Shown piece after piece: positions 50,248 through 59,090 of a stretch of 64,000 nucleotides of DNA. A program made the translations under genes and the position numbers. Source of the stretch: an uncultured Cellvibrio sp. (GTDB taxonomy: Bacteria; Pseudomonadota; Gammaproteobacteria; Pseudomonadales; Cellvibrionaceae); contig CALFXJ010000059.1 of assembly GCA_937958105.1 (NCBI GenBank), positions 23,392 to 87,391 on the forward strand, written 5' to 3'. Each line of letters opens with the position of its first letter. Position 1 is the first letter of the stretch. Under the pieces are notes generated by a model. The model had not been told where the DNA came from. It worked only from the letters and a program-made list of their open reading frames with translations, and searched no databases.

Positions 50248-52447
50248 ACAATCATTATCAGCAGTGAACGAGGCGGAGCGGGGCCACATTGAAGCGCTGG
50301 TACGCGGGTGCCACGGCGATCCCTTTGCGTATCTTGGACCCCATGAAAATTCCACTGGCGAAGGCATGCTGGTGAGGGCTTATATTCCAGGTGCTATCAG
50401 CGTGGAGATGCTCGATGCGCTATCCGGTAGATCGCTGGGCATCATGGCCCAGGATCAGGTCCCCGGATTGTTTATTCATCGACTGCCTGAACAGAAAAAA
50501 TATCGTTATCGGATTTTATGGGCCGGAGGCAGTTACGACACGGAAGATCCCTATGCATTTGGTCCGCTGCTGGGTGATATGGATCTATATCTGTTCAGTG
50601 AAGGCAATCACCGCGAGATGGGTCGGGTTTTTGGTGCGCAGCTGGCAACTCACGACGGTGTGGCCGGTGTGCGTTTTTCAGTGTGGGCACCCAATGCGCG
50701 GCGGGTCTCTGTCGTGGGCAATTTCAATTCCTGGGATGGCCGTCGTCACCCGATGCGCCTGCGCTATCCCGCCGGTGTGTGGGAAATCTTTATTCCCCGG
50801 CTGACAGCGGGCGAGGTGTACAAGTATGAAATCCTCGACTGCAACAGCACGCTTACGTTAAAAGCGGACCCCATGGCGCTGGCCACCGAGGCGCCACCCG
50901 CAACGGGTTCGATAGTCAGTGCGCCGCTGGAGTTTCAGTGGCACGACGAGCAATGGTTACAGCAGCGTGATCATGCAGACCCTTACCGAAAAGCGGTGAG
51001 CATCTACGAAGTGCATGCTGGTTCCTGGCGGCGTGGATGGGGTGATGATCCGATTCTCAACTGGCATCAACTGGCAGAACAGTTAATTCCCTACGTGGTA
51101 GAGATGGGCTTCTCCCATATAGAACTCCTGCCGATCATGGAGCACCCCTTTGGTGGTTCCTGGGGTTATCAACCGCTGTCACAATTTGCACCGACGGCCC
51201 GTTACGGCAGCCCGGCAGATTTTGCGGCCTTTGTCGATCAATGTCATCAGGCCGGTATCGGCGTTATCCTCGACTGGGTGCCGGCCCACTTTCCGACAGA
51301 TTCCCATGGCCTGGGAAAATTTGATGGAACCTCGCTTTACGAATATGCCCACCCCTTTGAAGGTTTTCATCAGGACTGGGATACCTATATTTACAACCTG
51401 GGCCGCAACGAGATTCACGGCTTCATGCTCGCCTCGGCGCTGCACTGGCTACGCGTTTACCACGTTGACGGATTGCGGGTGGATGCCGTGGCATCCATGC
51501 TCTATCGCGACTATTCCCGCAAACAGGGCGAGTGGATTCCCAATCAGTATGGCGGCCGCGAAAATCTGGAAGCCATTGATTTCCTGCGGCACTTAAACGA
51601 TGTGGTAGCCGCTGAAGTTCCTGGTGCGATGGTTATTGCCGAAGAGTCCACCGCGTGGCCCGGTGTGAGCCGGCCGACCCAGGAGGGCGGCCTGGGTTTT
51701 GTTTATAAATGGAATATGGGCTGGATGCACGACACGCTGAAGTACGCCAGTGAAGATCCACTCTACCGCACCTACCATCATCACCAGCTGACCTTTGGTT
51801 TGCTTTACGCGTTTTACGAAAATTTTATCCTGCCGATTTCTCACGATGAAGTGGTTCACGGTAAAGGTTCACTGCTGAATAAAATGCCCGGTGATCACTG
51901 GCAGAAATTTGCCAACCTGCGCCTGTACCTGAGCTTCATGTGGACCCATCCCGGGAAAAAATTATTGTTTATGGGCTGCGACATAGCGCAGTGGCGTGAA
52001 TGGAACCACGACGAACAGCTTGACTGGTTTTTGCTGGAATACCCAGAGCACCGTGGTGTTCAGCAATTGCTTAAAGATGTTAATCATCTGTATCGCAACG
52101 AACCCGCACTGCACGAGCTGGATCATAAGGCGGAAGGGTTTCAGTGGCTGGTGGGGGATGACCACAAGAACAGCGTCTATGCCTGGCTGCGTCGTGGCAC
52201 TCACGGAGCGCCGGTGGTGGTTGTTCACAACTTCACACCAACACCACGCTTCAAATATCGCATTGGTGTCCCGCAGCCCGGCAGCTGGAGAGTGCTGTTA
52301 AACAGTGATGCGGAGTGCTATGGCGGTTCAAATTCCGGCGTGGCTGCGGCCTTTGCCATTGAGGAACCCGGACATGATCAGCCCTGTATGCTGGAGCTGG
52401 ACCTGCCGCCGCTGGGCTCACTACTGTTGAAGCCGATGGCGGGGTGA
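50240..52447 (+). CDS. glgB: 1,4-alpha-glucan branching enzyme
   Basis: GlgB adds alpha-1,6 branches to the glucan made by GlgE. The 735-residue protein starts at a GTG at 50240 (GGAG 7 nt upstream) inside the end of treS-mak. Two N-terminal CBM48-type domains (about 20-120 and 125-225, RFSVWAPNARRVSVVGNFNSWDG) precede the GH13 core: ELLPIMEHPFGGSWGYQ, VDGLRVDAVASMLYRDYS with the nucleophile, MVIAEESTAWPGVSRP with the acid/base, and LPISHDEVVHGKGSL. A C-terminal beta domain ends it. It completes a GlgE-TreS/Mak-GlgB set for alpha-glucan made from trehalose. Confidence 0.96.
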   Translation: MSEQSLSAVNEAERGHIEALVRGCHGDPFAYLGPHENSTGEGMLVRAYIPGAISVEMLDALSGRSLGIMAQDQVPGLFIHRLPEQKKYRYRILWAGGSYDTEDPYAFGPLLGDMDLYLFSEGNHREMGRVFGAQLATHDGVAGVRFSVWAPNARRVSVVGNFNSWDGRRHPMRLRYPAGVWEIFIPRLTAGEVYKYEILDCNSTLTLKADPMALATEAPPATGSIVSAPLEFQWHDEQWLQQRDHADPYRKAVSIYEVHAGSWRRGWGDDPILNWHQLAEQLIPYVVEMGFSHIELLPIMEHPFGGSWGYQPLSQFAPTARYGSPADFAAFVDQCHQAGIGVILDWVPAHFPTDSHGLGKFDGTSLYEYAHPFEGFHQDWDTYIYNLGRNEIHGFMLASALHWLRVYHVDGLRVDAVASMLYRDYSRKQGEWIPNQYGGRENLEAIDFLRHLNDVVAAEVPGAMVIAEESTAWPGVSRPTQEGGLGFVYKWNMGWMHDTLKYASEDPLYRTYHHHQLTFGLLYAFYENFILPISHDEVVHGKGSLLNKMPGDHWQKFANLRLYLSFMWTHPGKKLLFMGCDIAQWREWNHDEQLDWFLLEYPEHRGVQQLLKDVNHLYRNEPALHELDHKAEGFQWLVGDDHKNSVYAWLRRGTHGAPVVVVHNFTPTPRFKYRIGVPQPGSWRVLLNSDAECYGGSNSGVAAAFAIEEPGHDQPCMLELDLPPLGSLLLKPMAG

Positions 52448-52448
52448 C

Positions 52449-52925
52449 TTAACGGCGTCTGATAAAGCTGATTTGTCCGTCAGCTTCCAGAACAGCCTGT
52501 TGTACCTGAGTAATATCAGTAATACCTTCCAGACGAAGATGCGCGGCAAGTTCCTGTTCTGTAATTTTTTCCTTGCGCAGATTCTTTTCCACTATCACGC
52601 CTTTGTAGATCAACAGCGTAGGTGAGTGCTGAGCCACCCGGCGAAAACGGGGGAAATAAAATTCGGCAAGGTTGGATACATAATCCCAAAAGACGATTAC
52701 CAGGATCATCAAAAAAAGATCCAGCAGCGACTTGGCGTCACCCACGATAGCATCGGCAGCAAGCGTACCGATAATCACCAGCGCAATCACATCATTGGGC
52801 GCAAGGTTGCCTGTCTGCCGCTGTGGGACAAGTCGCAGTACTACGGCGAGGGCAATGTACACCAGAGTGCCACGTGCAAAGATTTCCCACAGCGGAGTTT
52901 CCAATAGAAAATGTTCACCCATCAT
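52449..52925 (-). CDS. DUF421 (YetF-like) inner-membrane protein
   Basis: A 158-residue protein with three N-terminal transmembrane helices (ARGTLVYIALAVVLRLV, NDVIALVIIGTLAADAIVG, LFLMILVIVFWDYVSNLA) followed by the soluble YetF/DUF421 domain PTLLIYKGVIVEKNLRKEKI...ELAAHLRLEGITDITQVQQAVLEADGQISFI. Function is unknown; the family is common in spore-formers and in gammaproteobacterial stress loci. Two adjacent Met codons offer near-equal starts. It ends one base before glgB on the opposite strand. Confidence 0.85.
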   Translation of the reverse strand: MMGEHFLLETPLWEIFARGTLVYIALAVVLRLVPQRQTGNLAPNDVIALVIIGTLAADAIVGDAKSLLDLFLMILVIVFWDYVSNLAEFYFPRFRRVAQHSPTLLIYKGVIVEKNLRKEKITEQELAAHLRLEGITDITQVQQAVLEADGQISFIRRR

Positions 52926-53054
52926 GGATGCGCTCCCTGAATCAATCGGCTAACGACGAGGATGGAACCCTTGCCCTTAGGGGCGGGCGAGGGCAACAGG
53001 GTTGCAGGATTGTGCAAGGATCAACCTGTGTTACGCATGCCGAAACAGGCATGC

Positions 53055-53687
53055 TTAATCAATAAAGGTAACCCCCAGGGCGGGTAACATCGGCTGAATT
53101 TCAAACTTTAACTCCGCCTCGGAACGTGTCAGCAAGGCGAATGAGTCTTTATTGTAATGACCCAGGGTGATGTAGATAAGCCCGAAGCGGTAATCCACAA
53201 TGAGCCGACATTCCACATGCATCTGGTCGCCACAGGTGTATTCAAGAAACTGCCCCTTGGTACGCGCACCTACTTTTGCCTGATTGTTGGGCAGTTCACC
53301 ATACAACAAAGCGGTTTGTCGGATGGCTGGGGCACTGACAGATCTGCCATCGACTTTACCGTCATCTTTGAAAGGTAAATAACCGTTCTCGTTCTGGTGG
53401 ATAGAGCGCACTGAGTCATTATGTTTAAGTGAATAGACACGCGAGAATTCAAAGGAGTATTTAATTGCCTTTCGCAGCATCTTAAGAATGGCATAAGTCT
53501 GGGGTTTGTCTTCCAGACATTCGTCCTCAAAGATGGGAACAATTCGCTGCTGATGTTTGGAATCCTGGAATTTGAGTGATCCGCAATAATGCGAACGCCC
53601 ACACTGGTTGAAGAATTTCCTTCTTTCAGCCGTGAAGTTGCCGGCCTCTGAACTGGAATTCACTTCTGATACTTTAATGAAAGGCAT
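53055..53687 (-). CDS. Hypothetical protein, unknown
   Basis: A 210-residue soluble protein (MPFIKVSEVNSSSEAGNFTA) with no recognised family. It has a few Cys/His (RKFFNQCGRSHYCGSL, TCGDQMHVECRLI), the second resembling a beta-strand with spaced Cys. The C-terminal third (MHVECRLIVDYRFGLIYITLG) is beta-rich. Base composition is more AT-rich than the glucan genes nearby, and no neighbour gives a clue. It starts with no strong ribosome site (gaggacgtagcc upstream). Confidence 0.55.
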   Translation of the reverse strand: MPFIKVSEVNSSSEAGNFTAERRKFFNQCGRSHYCGSLKFQDSKHQQRIVPIFEDECLEDKPQTYAILKMLRKAIKYSFEFSRVYSLKHNDSVRSIHQNENGYLPFKDDGKVDGRSVSAPAIRQTALLYGELPNNQAKVGARTKGQFLEYTCGDQMHVECRLIVDYRFGLIYITLGHYNKDSFALLTRSEAELKFEIQPMLPALGVTFID

Positions 53688-53736
53688 GGCTACGTCCTCG
53701 TATATGATTTGAGTGTTCCTGAAGGCTTTCTTTTTG

Positions 53737-53937
53737 CTATGCCGCGCTGGCTTGGTCCAATATTATTTTATTTTCAACGGTAATAGAACGTGATTGTGGG
53801 GGAATTTTGTAGATTGGAAACAGCCCATGGTTCACTTCGGTTGATTTGTGTGACAGCTCTGCGCAGAGATACCAATAATAACCTTCTGAAGAATAATCAT
53901 CGGATTTAAAGGCAGGAGTATTCGACAGGTGTAGCAA
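53737..53937 (-). CDS. Small hypothetical protein
   Basis: A possible 66-residue product (MLHLSNTPAFKSDDYSSEGY) just upstream of 53055-53687 on the same strand. It has aromatic-rich and polar stretches and no recognisable domain. It is AT-rich and lacks a clear ribosome site, so it may be a remnant or not a gene. It could form a pair with the downstream gene, 49 bp away. Confidence 0.3.
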   Translation of the reverse strand: MLHLSNTPAFKSDDYSSEGYYWYLCAELSHKSTEVNHGLFPIYKIPPQSRSITVENKIILDQASAA

Positions 53938-53975
53938 AGAGTGTCGAGTCCAGACGTGACAGTGAAGATGCAGGC

Positions 53976-54006
53976 AAAAAAAAGCACAGCAAATAATTGC
54001 TGTGCT
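53976..54006 (-). terminator. Rho-independent terminator of the large lipoprotein gene
   Basis: AGCACAGCAA (53983-53992) and TTGCTGTGCT (53997-54006) form a 10-bp stem with loop ATAA. On the minus strand it is followed by eight T's. It lies 24 bp after the stop of 54030-56624. Confidence 0.93.
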
Positions 54007-54029
54007 CTGAAGATTTTTACAGGATTGGA

Positions 54030-56624
54030 TTACTTAACGCTGATACCTTGCTGTTGCAGCAACTGCACGCCGTAACGGTATGCTGTTGGTGAATCGACGA
54101 TAAGATTGGTTGGGAAAGGAATCATGTCAGCAGGTTGGACCTGCGGACAATACAGTAATGAGTCTTTGTTTAGTGAAGACAGAATTGTACCGCTGAACCT
54201 TCTTTCCAATACGCTGCCCAGAGAATAGGGTGAGGATGAGCAGGACTGCTTATGCCAGTAGATACCTTGCTGTCCGTTCAAGGAGCCTGTCGAGTGGGAA
54301 ATATATTCAGAAGAACGCGTTCCGTCCCGCCGGATAATGGTCAAGGTGCGATCATTTTCTCCTGGCGCTCCCTTAGCCAGGTACGCGTGCTGCTCGTAAC
54401 CATCATCGCAGGTCAGGTATTTAATGGTCGCGGTAACCTCGCTGATCTCATTGTGATCTGGGATGTAGGGCCTGGATTTATCATAGTAAAAAACCCTTGC
54501 TTCCCGCGATTGCTCTTTGCAGGCTTTACTGTGGACCAGGTAGGCTTCCTTGATCAGGAATGAAACTGTCAATCGTTTCTCATGGGCTTCGTAAGTATAT
54601 TTACATACCCAGAGTCTGCCGTATTCCGAATCTTGATAAGTACACTCATCCTGCCGGGTCAGGGTTACCTTGCCTTTTGCTTTACCGAGGTCGCTTATCG
54701 CTTCGTATTCAAAACTGTCTTCGGGTTCGGTGCTGTCTTCATCCGGGAAATAATGGAATTCGCCTGGCTCCGCGCCGTTAAAGACTTTGCCGTATTTCGT
54801 CTGCACAACAATATTGACAGCGGTGGCGAATTCAATGGGCAGGCTGAATTTCGTTACTTCCTTCGATCTGAAGGTGTAATGTCCATTAAACACGATAGGC
54901 GGCTTACCGCTCAGGTGACCCCGCAACTCAATCGACACGGGTATCGTGGTATCGAGCCACGAGTCATGGACATCTGCGGTGCCGGTGATAAGGAAGGGCG
55001 CCGGGCGCTCAGGGATATCCCCCGTAAACGCCAGTTCAACGGTCAATACTGACATGGCTTCATTAAAGCTCAGGGTGTTGGCTGCGATCTGGTTACCCGA
55101 GGTACTCAATCCGCGTGCTGATGAGAGGAGCAGGCGTTCGTCAAAATCAAACAGGTATAGCCAGTCCAGCTCATCGTCGAAGAGACCGGAGATAGGTTGC
55201 AAGGTGGATTGCAGAGCGCGCACATTACTGACTAGGTTCTCGGGCAATACCCGGCGCACGCGCAGGGCGGTTTGGTAGGTTTGTCCGTCGGCGAGGTCAA
55301 ACTTGCGGGTCACCACAATGTCCGCAGCGCTGCCGGCTTTCTGCAGGCGACCTTTGTTCGAGGAAGACATGGACTCACCTTCCAGAACCTGATCAAGCAG
55401 CGATGGTTCGGCACGGTAGGTGGAACAGGCTGCAACGGTATTTTTTACCATCACGCGGGCTTTTTCCGCTGATTTGATTGCGATGGCTGAAACGAGCAGA
55501 CCACTGGCCGCGATCGCCACTGGCGCGGCCGGCCCGGTTACTGCCGAGCCAACGGCAACAACGCCCAGACCGAGATAGCCGGTCGCGGCGGTAAAGCTTC
55601 CCAGCCTGATGATGTGCCCCGTGCATGAGAGCAGTGAAGCTTTCTGCAGCTGGACGATGTCCCGCCGTCCAAAAGGCTCCAAAGGATTCAATAAGTCGTC
55701 TATGGCGGCCATATTGGCCCACAGGTAGCGAGCGACCAGTGCTTGGTCCTCATCGCTTAATTTCTGAAACTCTTCGAAAACGTAAGAAGCGTCAGTCTCA
55801 TTTTTCTCCATCCACTCGTTGAAGGCTTCCGGAGACAAAATATCCTCTATCCCGCTGAGCTGATCTTCAAACCATCCGGTGAGAAAGGTGGAGGTATCCA
55901 GGTCCGGGATAGCCACAATGGTCAGGGGTACTTCGGCTATGGCGTTGTCGCCCTGCCAGAGTGTCACCTGCCCGCTACCGGCGGCGATGTCCGGCATCAT
56001 AAAGAGCAGTGAACCATTCTCGATCACGAACTCCACGTTAGTGGTTTCACTGCCATGGACCAGTTCAACCCGCAGGTCCGGCTGGATGGCATCCAGTGCC
56101 CTTCCGGGCAGCGCGACCCACTGCAGCGGGTAGGCATTGATGCTTGCAGGCAACAGGAATCTATCGAAACACTCGATGGTAATCTCTTCATCGCGCGGCA
56201 TGACCTGGAAGCGCCAGTCCACGGATAATTCACAGTGTTGTCCATCAGGAACGGCAGTTAAGCTCAGGTCCGGCGCGATACCGGCAGGAAGTGAAAGGGA
56301 ACGGCGCTCTTCCCGACCAAAAGCGAGTTTGGCAACCGCAGCGCCGCCTTCAGGACGGTAGCTGACTTCAACGGTGCCGGTGTTGCCGGTAGCCGTCAGG
56401 TGCAGATCACCTGTTTCACCAGGCCGCCCGGTCAGAGGTGGGGGGAGTATGGAGATGCCGCCGGGGTTGCTGCTGGCACTGCTACTGCTGACGCTGGTAC
56501 TGCTGTTTCCACCGCCATTACCCCCGCCGGTGTCTCCACCGCCGCCACCGCCACCGCAGGCAGCCAGCAGGCTGAGGGTGCTCCCCAAAGCAAGCCATCT
56601 TATGGTTTTTACTAGTTGCATCAT
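54030..56624 (-). CDS. Large Gly/Ser-rich secreted lipoprotein, unknown function
   Basis: An 864-residue protein (from MMQLVKTIRW at 56624; an ATG five codons upstream is an alternative). The lipobox is LLAACGGGG with the lipidated Cys at about residue 23, followed by a poly-Gly and poly-Ser linker (GGGGGGGDTGGGNGGGNSS, then SVSSSSASSNPGG), typical of Cellvibrio-type surface proteins. Next come a beta-rich region (about 60-215), a helical part (IEDILSPEAFNEWMEKN, SDEDQALVARYLWANMAAI), a hydrophobic Gly/Ala stretch (about 340-385, TGYLGLGVVAVGSAVTGPAA) and a long beta-rich C-terminal half with many Cys. I do not recognise a catalytic domain. It is monocistronic with its own terminator. Confidence 0.75.
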   Translation of the reverse strand: MMQLVKTIRWLALGSTLSLLAACGGGGGGGDTGGGNGGGNSSTSVSSSSASSNPGGISILPPPLTGRPGETGDLHLTATGNTGTVEVSYRPEGGAAVAKLAFGREERRSLSLPAGIAPDLSLTAVPDGQHCELSVDWRFQVMPRDEEITIECFDRFLLPASINAYPLQWVALPGRALDAIQPDLRVELVHGSETTNVEFVIENGSLLFMMPDIAAGSGQVTLWQGDNAIAEVPLTIVAIPDLDTSTFLTGWFEDQLSGIEDILSPEAFNEWMEKNETDASYVFEEFQKLSDEDQALVARYLWANMAAIDDLLNPLEPFGRRDIVQLQKASLLSCTGHIIRLGSFTAATGYLGLGVVAVGSAVTGPAAPVAIAASGLLVSAIAIKSAEKARVMVKNTVAACSTYRAEPSLLDQVLEGESMSSSNKGRLQKAGSAADIVVTRKFDLADGQTYQTALRVRRVLPENLVSNVRALQSTLQPISGLFDDELDWLYLFDFDERLLLSSARGLSTSGNQIAANTLSFNEAMSVLTVELAFTGDIPERPAPFLITGTADVHDSWLDTTIPVSIELRGHLSGKPPIVFNGHYTFRSKEVTKFSLPIEFATAVNIVVQTKYGKVFNGAEPGEFHYFPDEDSTEPEDSFEYEAISDLGKAKGKVTLTRQDECTYQDSEYGRLWVCKYTYEAHEKRLTVSFLIKEAYLVHSKACKEQSREARVFYYDKSRPYIPDHNEISEVTATIKYLTCDDGYEQHAYLAKGAPGENDRTLTIIRRDGTRSSEYISHSTGSLNGQQGIYWHKQSCSSSPYSLGSVLERRFSGTILSSLNKDSLLYCPQVQPADMIPFPTNLIVDSPTAYRYGVQLLQQQGISVK

Positions 56625-56796
56625 GCCGTTTTCTCTCATGTGGTTAATTGTCCTCGTGCCCCGGACTCCCCGGGAAAGATTTCGCTAATGGCGTACAAAT
56701 AAACGGAAGTCTAGTACACGTCAATCCTGTCAACAAAGACGTTTTTGGCATAGCCGGGGGAAGATCTGTGGAAAACGGAATGGTCGAAAAATTTTA

Positions 56797-56856
56797 CAGG
56801 GGGTATAGCCTGAAACGGGAGCCTAAAGGTGTAACCTGTTGATTCTGGTTGGCTCC
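56797..56856 (+). promoter_or_regulatory. Nested inverted repeats upstream of the first VPxP-tail gene
   Basis: CAGG (56797-56800)/CCTG (56809-56812) is followed by GGAGCC (56818-56823) pairing with GGCTCC (56851-56856), with GGT/ACC nested inside. This gives a compact multi-hairpin leader about 70 nt before the ATG at 56923. No known riboswitch consensus was matched. Confidence 0.25.
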
Positions 56857-56922
56857 TTAATTCTGGTGCACAAACTGCTTCCTGATACCTTTCGGAAAAA
56901 ATAAAAAAAGGAACAATTTTTT

Positions 56923-57570
56923 ATGCGCCAGCCACTTTCTTTCTTCCTGGGTTCGATACTGTTTTTCTCTCTCCACGCTCAGGCATTGCTCATCACCGAT
57001 ACCATCGTGGTCGAACAGCGCCTGCAGAATGACGTTGGGGTTGGTTATCTCTTTGACCTGACGACGCTCGGCTATTCGCCGGATACAGATTCCATCACCA
57101 ACATCAAACTCATCTACAGCTTCACGGAAATTTTTTCAGAAGATAATCTCGGCGATGAGGATGAGTATCCGGACACCGATGATATTGACTGGCTGCCTTA
57201 TGTAAACGAGGAGGTGACCTTTGTTTCATGGATATTCGGATGGCGGGATCTTCATGTCGACATTGATACTGGCCTGACCATCTTCGAAACAAGCTGGGAG
57301 CGCAATGACATGTGTCAACTCATGGCGCAGGCAGACTTAGGGGATGAAGACTCCTGGTACTGCTTTTTAAATATTGATCTCTACGGGAACATGAATGCCA
57401 GCCTCAGGCCCCATACGGATCATCTCTGGCTCCATGACATCACGGTGGAAATTGAGGTTGATCGGGTGGATGTGCCACAGCCAGGTTCGGCATTGTTACT
57501 CAGTGTTGGATTATTGGCGCTGGGATTAGCGCGGCGGTTTAATTTTGCATTGCGTACGAAAAAGATTTGA
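56923..57570 (+). CDS. PEP-CTERM-like exported protein, paralogue 1
   Basis: A 215-residue protein with signal peptide (residues 1-21, FFLGSILFFSLHAQA). The mature beta-rich domain has LLITDTIVVEQRLQNDVGVG, TLGYSPDTDSITNIKLIY, an acidic loop (EDEYPDTDDIDW) and a C-terminal tripartite sorting tail: VPQPGSALLLSVGLLALGLARRF. This is a variant of the PEP-CTERM signal (V-P-x-P, hydrophobic helix, Arg cluster) cut by exosortase. Proteins of this kind are secreted with exopolysaccharide. aaaggaac lies before the ATG. It is followed by a close paralogue. Confidence 0.75.
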   Translation: MRQPLSFFLGSILFFSLHAQALLITDTIVVEQRLQNDVGVGYLFDLTTLGYSPDTDSITNIKLIYSFTEIFSEDNLGDEDEYPDTDDIDWLPYVNEEVTFVSWIFGWRDLHVDIDTGLTIFETSWERNDMCQLMAQADLGDEDSWYCFLNIDLYGNMNASLRPHTDHLWLHDITVEIEVDRVDVPQPGSALLLSVGLLALGLARRFNFALRTKKI

Positions 57571-57714
57571 CCATGCTCAGGTAAGAGATCAATTCGTTGC
57601 GCGGCTTATCAGGCAGCAGCTTAAGCAGGTCAGCAGATTAATTGATTCATGATGTTATTCAGTTGCACACGCGGCGCATTCAGCGATTCCAGCAGCAGCG
57701 AAAAGGAGACGTTT

Positions 57715-58362
57715 ATGTGGAAGAATCTTGCGTTTCTGCTCTTGCCTTTGTCCTTGCTGGCCGTCAACGCCAAGGCGTTATTGATAAGCGATACCTACGT
57801 TCTTGAGCAGCAACTGGAGTCCGGTGTCGGCCTCGGACACATCTTCGAGATGATTCCCCTGGGATATTCACCGGATACAGACTCAATAACGCAGATCAGA
57901 CTCATCTACGACTTCACCGAAATCTATACCGAGACCAATCAGGGTGACTGGGACGAAGTGATTGACTCAGAAGACAACGAGATACTTGTTGAAGATGAAT
58001 TTATGATCTTTGGTTCCTGGTTATTTATATGGCGTGAAGTTTATCCAGATGTGGATACCGGCCTGACGGTTTTTGAAAGGGACTGGGAGCGCAACGAGAT
58101 GTGCCAGCTCATCGGCGATACCGTACCCAGTGGCGACTTTACCGGCTACTGCCTGTTAAATGTTGATCTGTTCGGCAACATCAACTTCTGGATTATCCCC
58201 TACACCAACAACCTCTGGCTGCATTCAGTTACAGCGGAGATTGAAGTTGATCGCAAGATTGATGTCCCGCAGCCAAACTCCATTTTGATGTTGAGTATCG
58301 GATTGCTGGCGGTGGGATTTCTGCGGCGCAGGTATGCGCAGCACCGCTCTTCACTCTTGTAA
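57715..58362 (+). CDS. PEP-CTERM-like exported protein, paralogue 2
   Basis: A 215-residue paralogue of 56923-57570 starting at 57715 (MWKNLAFLLLPLSLLAVNAKA signal peptide; aaggagacg upstream). It shares LLISDTYVLEQQLESGVGLG, PLGYSPDTDSITQIRLIYDFTEIY, DTGLTVFERDWERNEMCQL, and LWLHSVTAEIEVDR, with the tail DVPQPNSILMLSIGLLAVGFLRRRY. The shared Cys pair (MCQL...YC) suggests a disulfide. The two genes are probably a recent tandem duplication. No exosortase is present in this window. Confidence 0.75.
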   Translation: MWKNLAFLLLPLSLLAVNAKALLISDTYVLEQQLESGVGLGHIFEMIPLGYSPDTDSITQIRLIYDFTEIYTETNQGDWDEVIDSEDNEILVEDEFMIFGSWLFIWREVYPDVDTGLTVFERDWERNEMCQLIGDTVPSGDFTGYCLLNVDLFGNINFWIIPYTNNLWLHSVTAEIEVDRKIDVPQPNSILMLSIGLLAVGFLRRRYAQHRSSLL

Positions 58363-58468
58363 TCTTCTCAAGACTCTTATCCAATGTCCGCATGTGTTGA
58401 TCATAAATTTGACACAAGGTTTAAACGGCCGTGCATGTAATTGGCGATAATTTTTTAGAGGCGGTTAT

Positions 58469-58500
58469 GTCGGATTACGCTTTTGGCTAATCCGACCTAC
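58469..58500. repeat. Palindromic repeat copy, left member of an inverted pair
   Basis: tgtCGGATTACGCTTTTGGCTAATCCGacctac, the same family as the 39-kb array, with a TTTTGG centre. It pairs with the copy at 58701-58732 in the opposite orientation. Confidence 0.85.
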
Positions 58501-58700
58501 AAAAACATAGGAATTTTTATTGATGGCTTGGGGGGGAGATATATCTATTTTTTTACAAATGCGATCGCCTTTGCACTCGCATCTTTATTAAGTTTGCCTT
58601 TGACTACTTCGACATCCCTCGTAAATTTGCCCTTGACTAATTCGCCATACAAACTGACGAGCTGACTATCACTATTCGTGCAAGATCGGCTCCGCAACTT

Positions 58701-58732
58701 GTAGGTCGGATTAGCCAAAGGCGTAATCCGAC
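58701..58732. repeat. Palindromic repeat copy, right member of an inverted pair
   Basis: gtaggtCGGATTAGCCAAAGGCGTAATCCGaca, the reverse-complement type of the copy at 58469. Their centres (TTTTGG and CCAAAG) are complementary, so the pair could fold as a long hairpin over 200 bp of intervening sequence. Confidence 0.85.
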
Positions 58733-59090
58733 ACCCTCGAAGCTCATCGTTATTTATAACGTTAAAAACCCCTGAACGGATTAACAACAAATAAATTTGG
58801 ACGCCTGCTTCAATCTGTTCATTGCCCCCAAAACCCCATCACTTCGCGGTATCCGGGTTAGGACTCACTAAACCCCGTGCAACCTGTCTGATAGCGCTAA
58901 CATTTCTTTTCCCTTACCCCCCTTGTCTCACGCCGTTACCGACGGTATATTGCGCATCAATGTCGATACTACGTTGTCCGGTGACGTATTTCACGAAGCG
59001 GGATTGATGAAATCCTGCTTTTTAAGTTGGCCGGATGGTTGCGCAATCATTTGGTCGTAGCCATGATTTAGCAAAGGTTATAAGTAGGGG

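Noticed and set aside
58483..58790. Short frames of 60 and 81 residues between the repeats
   Set aside because: They start or end within palindromic repeats. The minus-strand one (58545-58790) has a VKGK repeat that may be a gene scrap but cannot be supported.
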